Assembly (NCBI GenBank): GCA_900551755.1 | Contig: URXK01000015.1 | Coordinates: 1 to 43,995, forward strand | Direction: 5' to 3' | Length of the DNA: 43,995 bases | Origin: an uncultured Eubacterium sp. | Lineage (GTDB): Bacteria > Bacillota > Clostridia > Lachnospirales > CAG-274 | In this document: piece by piece, positions 43,757 through 43,995 of the stretch | Layout: each line of letters opens with the position of its first letter | How positions within the stretch are numbered: the stretch's first letter is position 1 | Notes under the pieces: generated by a model | Told to the model about the DNA's origin: nothing | Seen by the model: the letters and a program-made list of their open reading frames with translations, nothing else | Database searches by the model: none | Program-made: the position numbers and the translations under genes

Positions 43757-43995
43757 TAGAAACCCCTCAGTCACTTCGTGACAGCTCCCCTAGAAGTGGA
43801 GCTAAGATGGTTAATTTCTAGTTATACTTTTACCTATTATGAACAGGTTATTTGTAGGGGCGAGCATTGCTCGTCTTTAATAATTGCAAATAATTGTTCC
43901 TACAATCAAGCTGTATTTTCATATATTAATAATATGTAGAGTACACCATTTACCTTCCCTCATAGGGAAGGTGGCAACCGTAGGTTGTCGGAAGG
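43757..43995. repeat. Intergenic repeat module, inverted, at window end
   Basis: Reverse-complement orientation of the 1-662 module: cccctcagtcacttcgtgac, agctcccctagaagtggagct, gtaggggcgAGCATTGCTcgtc, then accttccctcatagggaagg and ggcaaccgtaggttgtcggaagg at the edge. Bases 43696-43756 are AT-rich with no clear terminator for pfkA. Confidence 0.85.

Overview
The window is about 44 kb of a low-GC, Gram-positive chromosome. Gene content and order (hprK, murB, rapZ, whiA, crh; ylxM, ffh, rpsP, khpA, rimM, trmD), AGGAGG-type ribosome binding sites, a T-box on valS and two secreted carbohydrate-active enzymes carrying type I dockerins point to an anaerobic, cellulosome-forming, plant-polysaccharide-degrading member of the Clostridia, most like Ruminococcaceae/Oscillospirales. 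This is inferred from content; no 16S gene is present.

Layout. 1-680: tandem intergenic repeat modules. 743-8622 (minus): hprK, a ROK glucokinase, murB, rapZ, whiA, crh, then valS behind a T-box leader; a carbon-catabolite/cell-wall control cluster. 8740-9445: a second block of the same repeats. 9491-13016 (minus): trmD, rimM, khpA, rpsP, ffh, ylxM, the ribosome-maturation/SRP cluster, with an internal terminator after khpA. 13242-13453 (plus): a tRNA-Leu(UAG) with its own promoter and terminator. 13460-13770: a previously unannotated locus with the full layout of an Fst/par-type type I toxin-antitoxin module. 13845-19300 (minus): an alanine/sodium symporter, small membrane ORFs, an LCP cell-wall ligase, glnS and a 73-aa protein. 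19507-21381 (plus): a DUF5721-like protein and a MATE transporter, followed by a dense array of hairpins before guaD (minus). 22295-24469 (plus): a secreted beta-helix protein with dockerin. 24526-30742 (minus): gltD and gltB, preceded by a compact leader containing a terminator and a possible leader peptide. 31075-33038 (plus): yjbQ and a secreted dockerin-bearing GH105-like enzyme. 33144-39321 (minus): pyruvate kinase, then mtaB, an AlaX-like editing protein, a 51-aa membrane protein, a GNAT, a 146-aa membrane protein and a cysteine hydrolase. 39421-42559 (plus): an unrecognised 498-aa protein with a His/Cys-rich tail and two tandem RimK-like ATP-grasp proteins. 42625-43695 (plus): phosphofructokinase. 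43757-43995: the repeat family again, inverted.

How it fits together. HprK would phosphorylate Ser of HPr/Crh in response to glycolytic state, and glucokinase, phosphofructokinase and pyruvate kinase supply that flux. The two dockerin enzymes look directed at pectin-type polymers. The most interesting items are the candidate type I toxin-antitoxin locus, the His-rich protein/ATP-grasp operon, the multi-hairpin array at 21391-21687, the repeat modules whose palindrome cores appear exchangeable, and the gltB leader.
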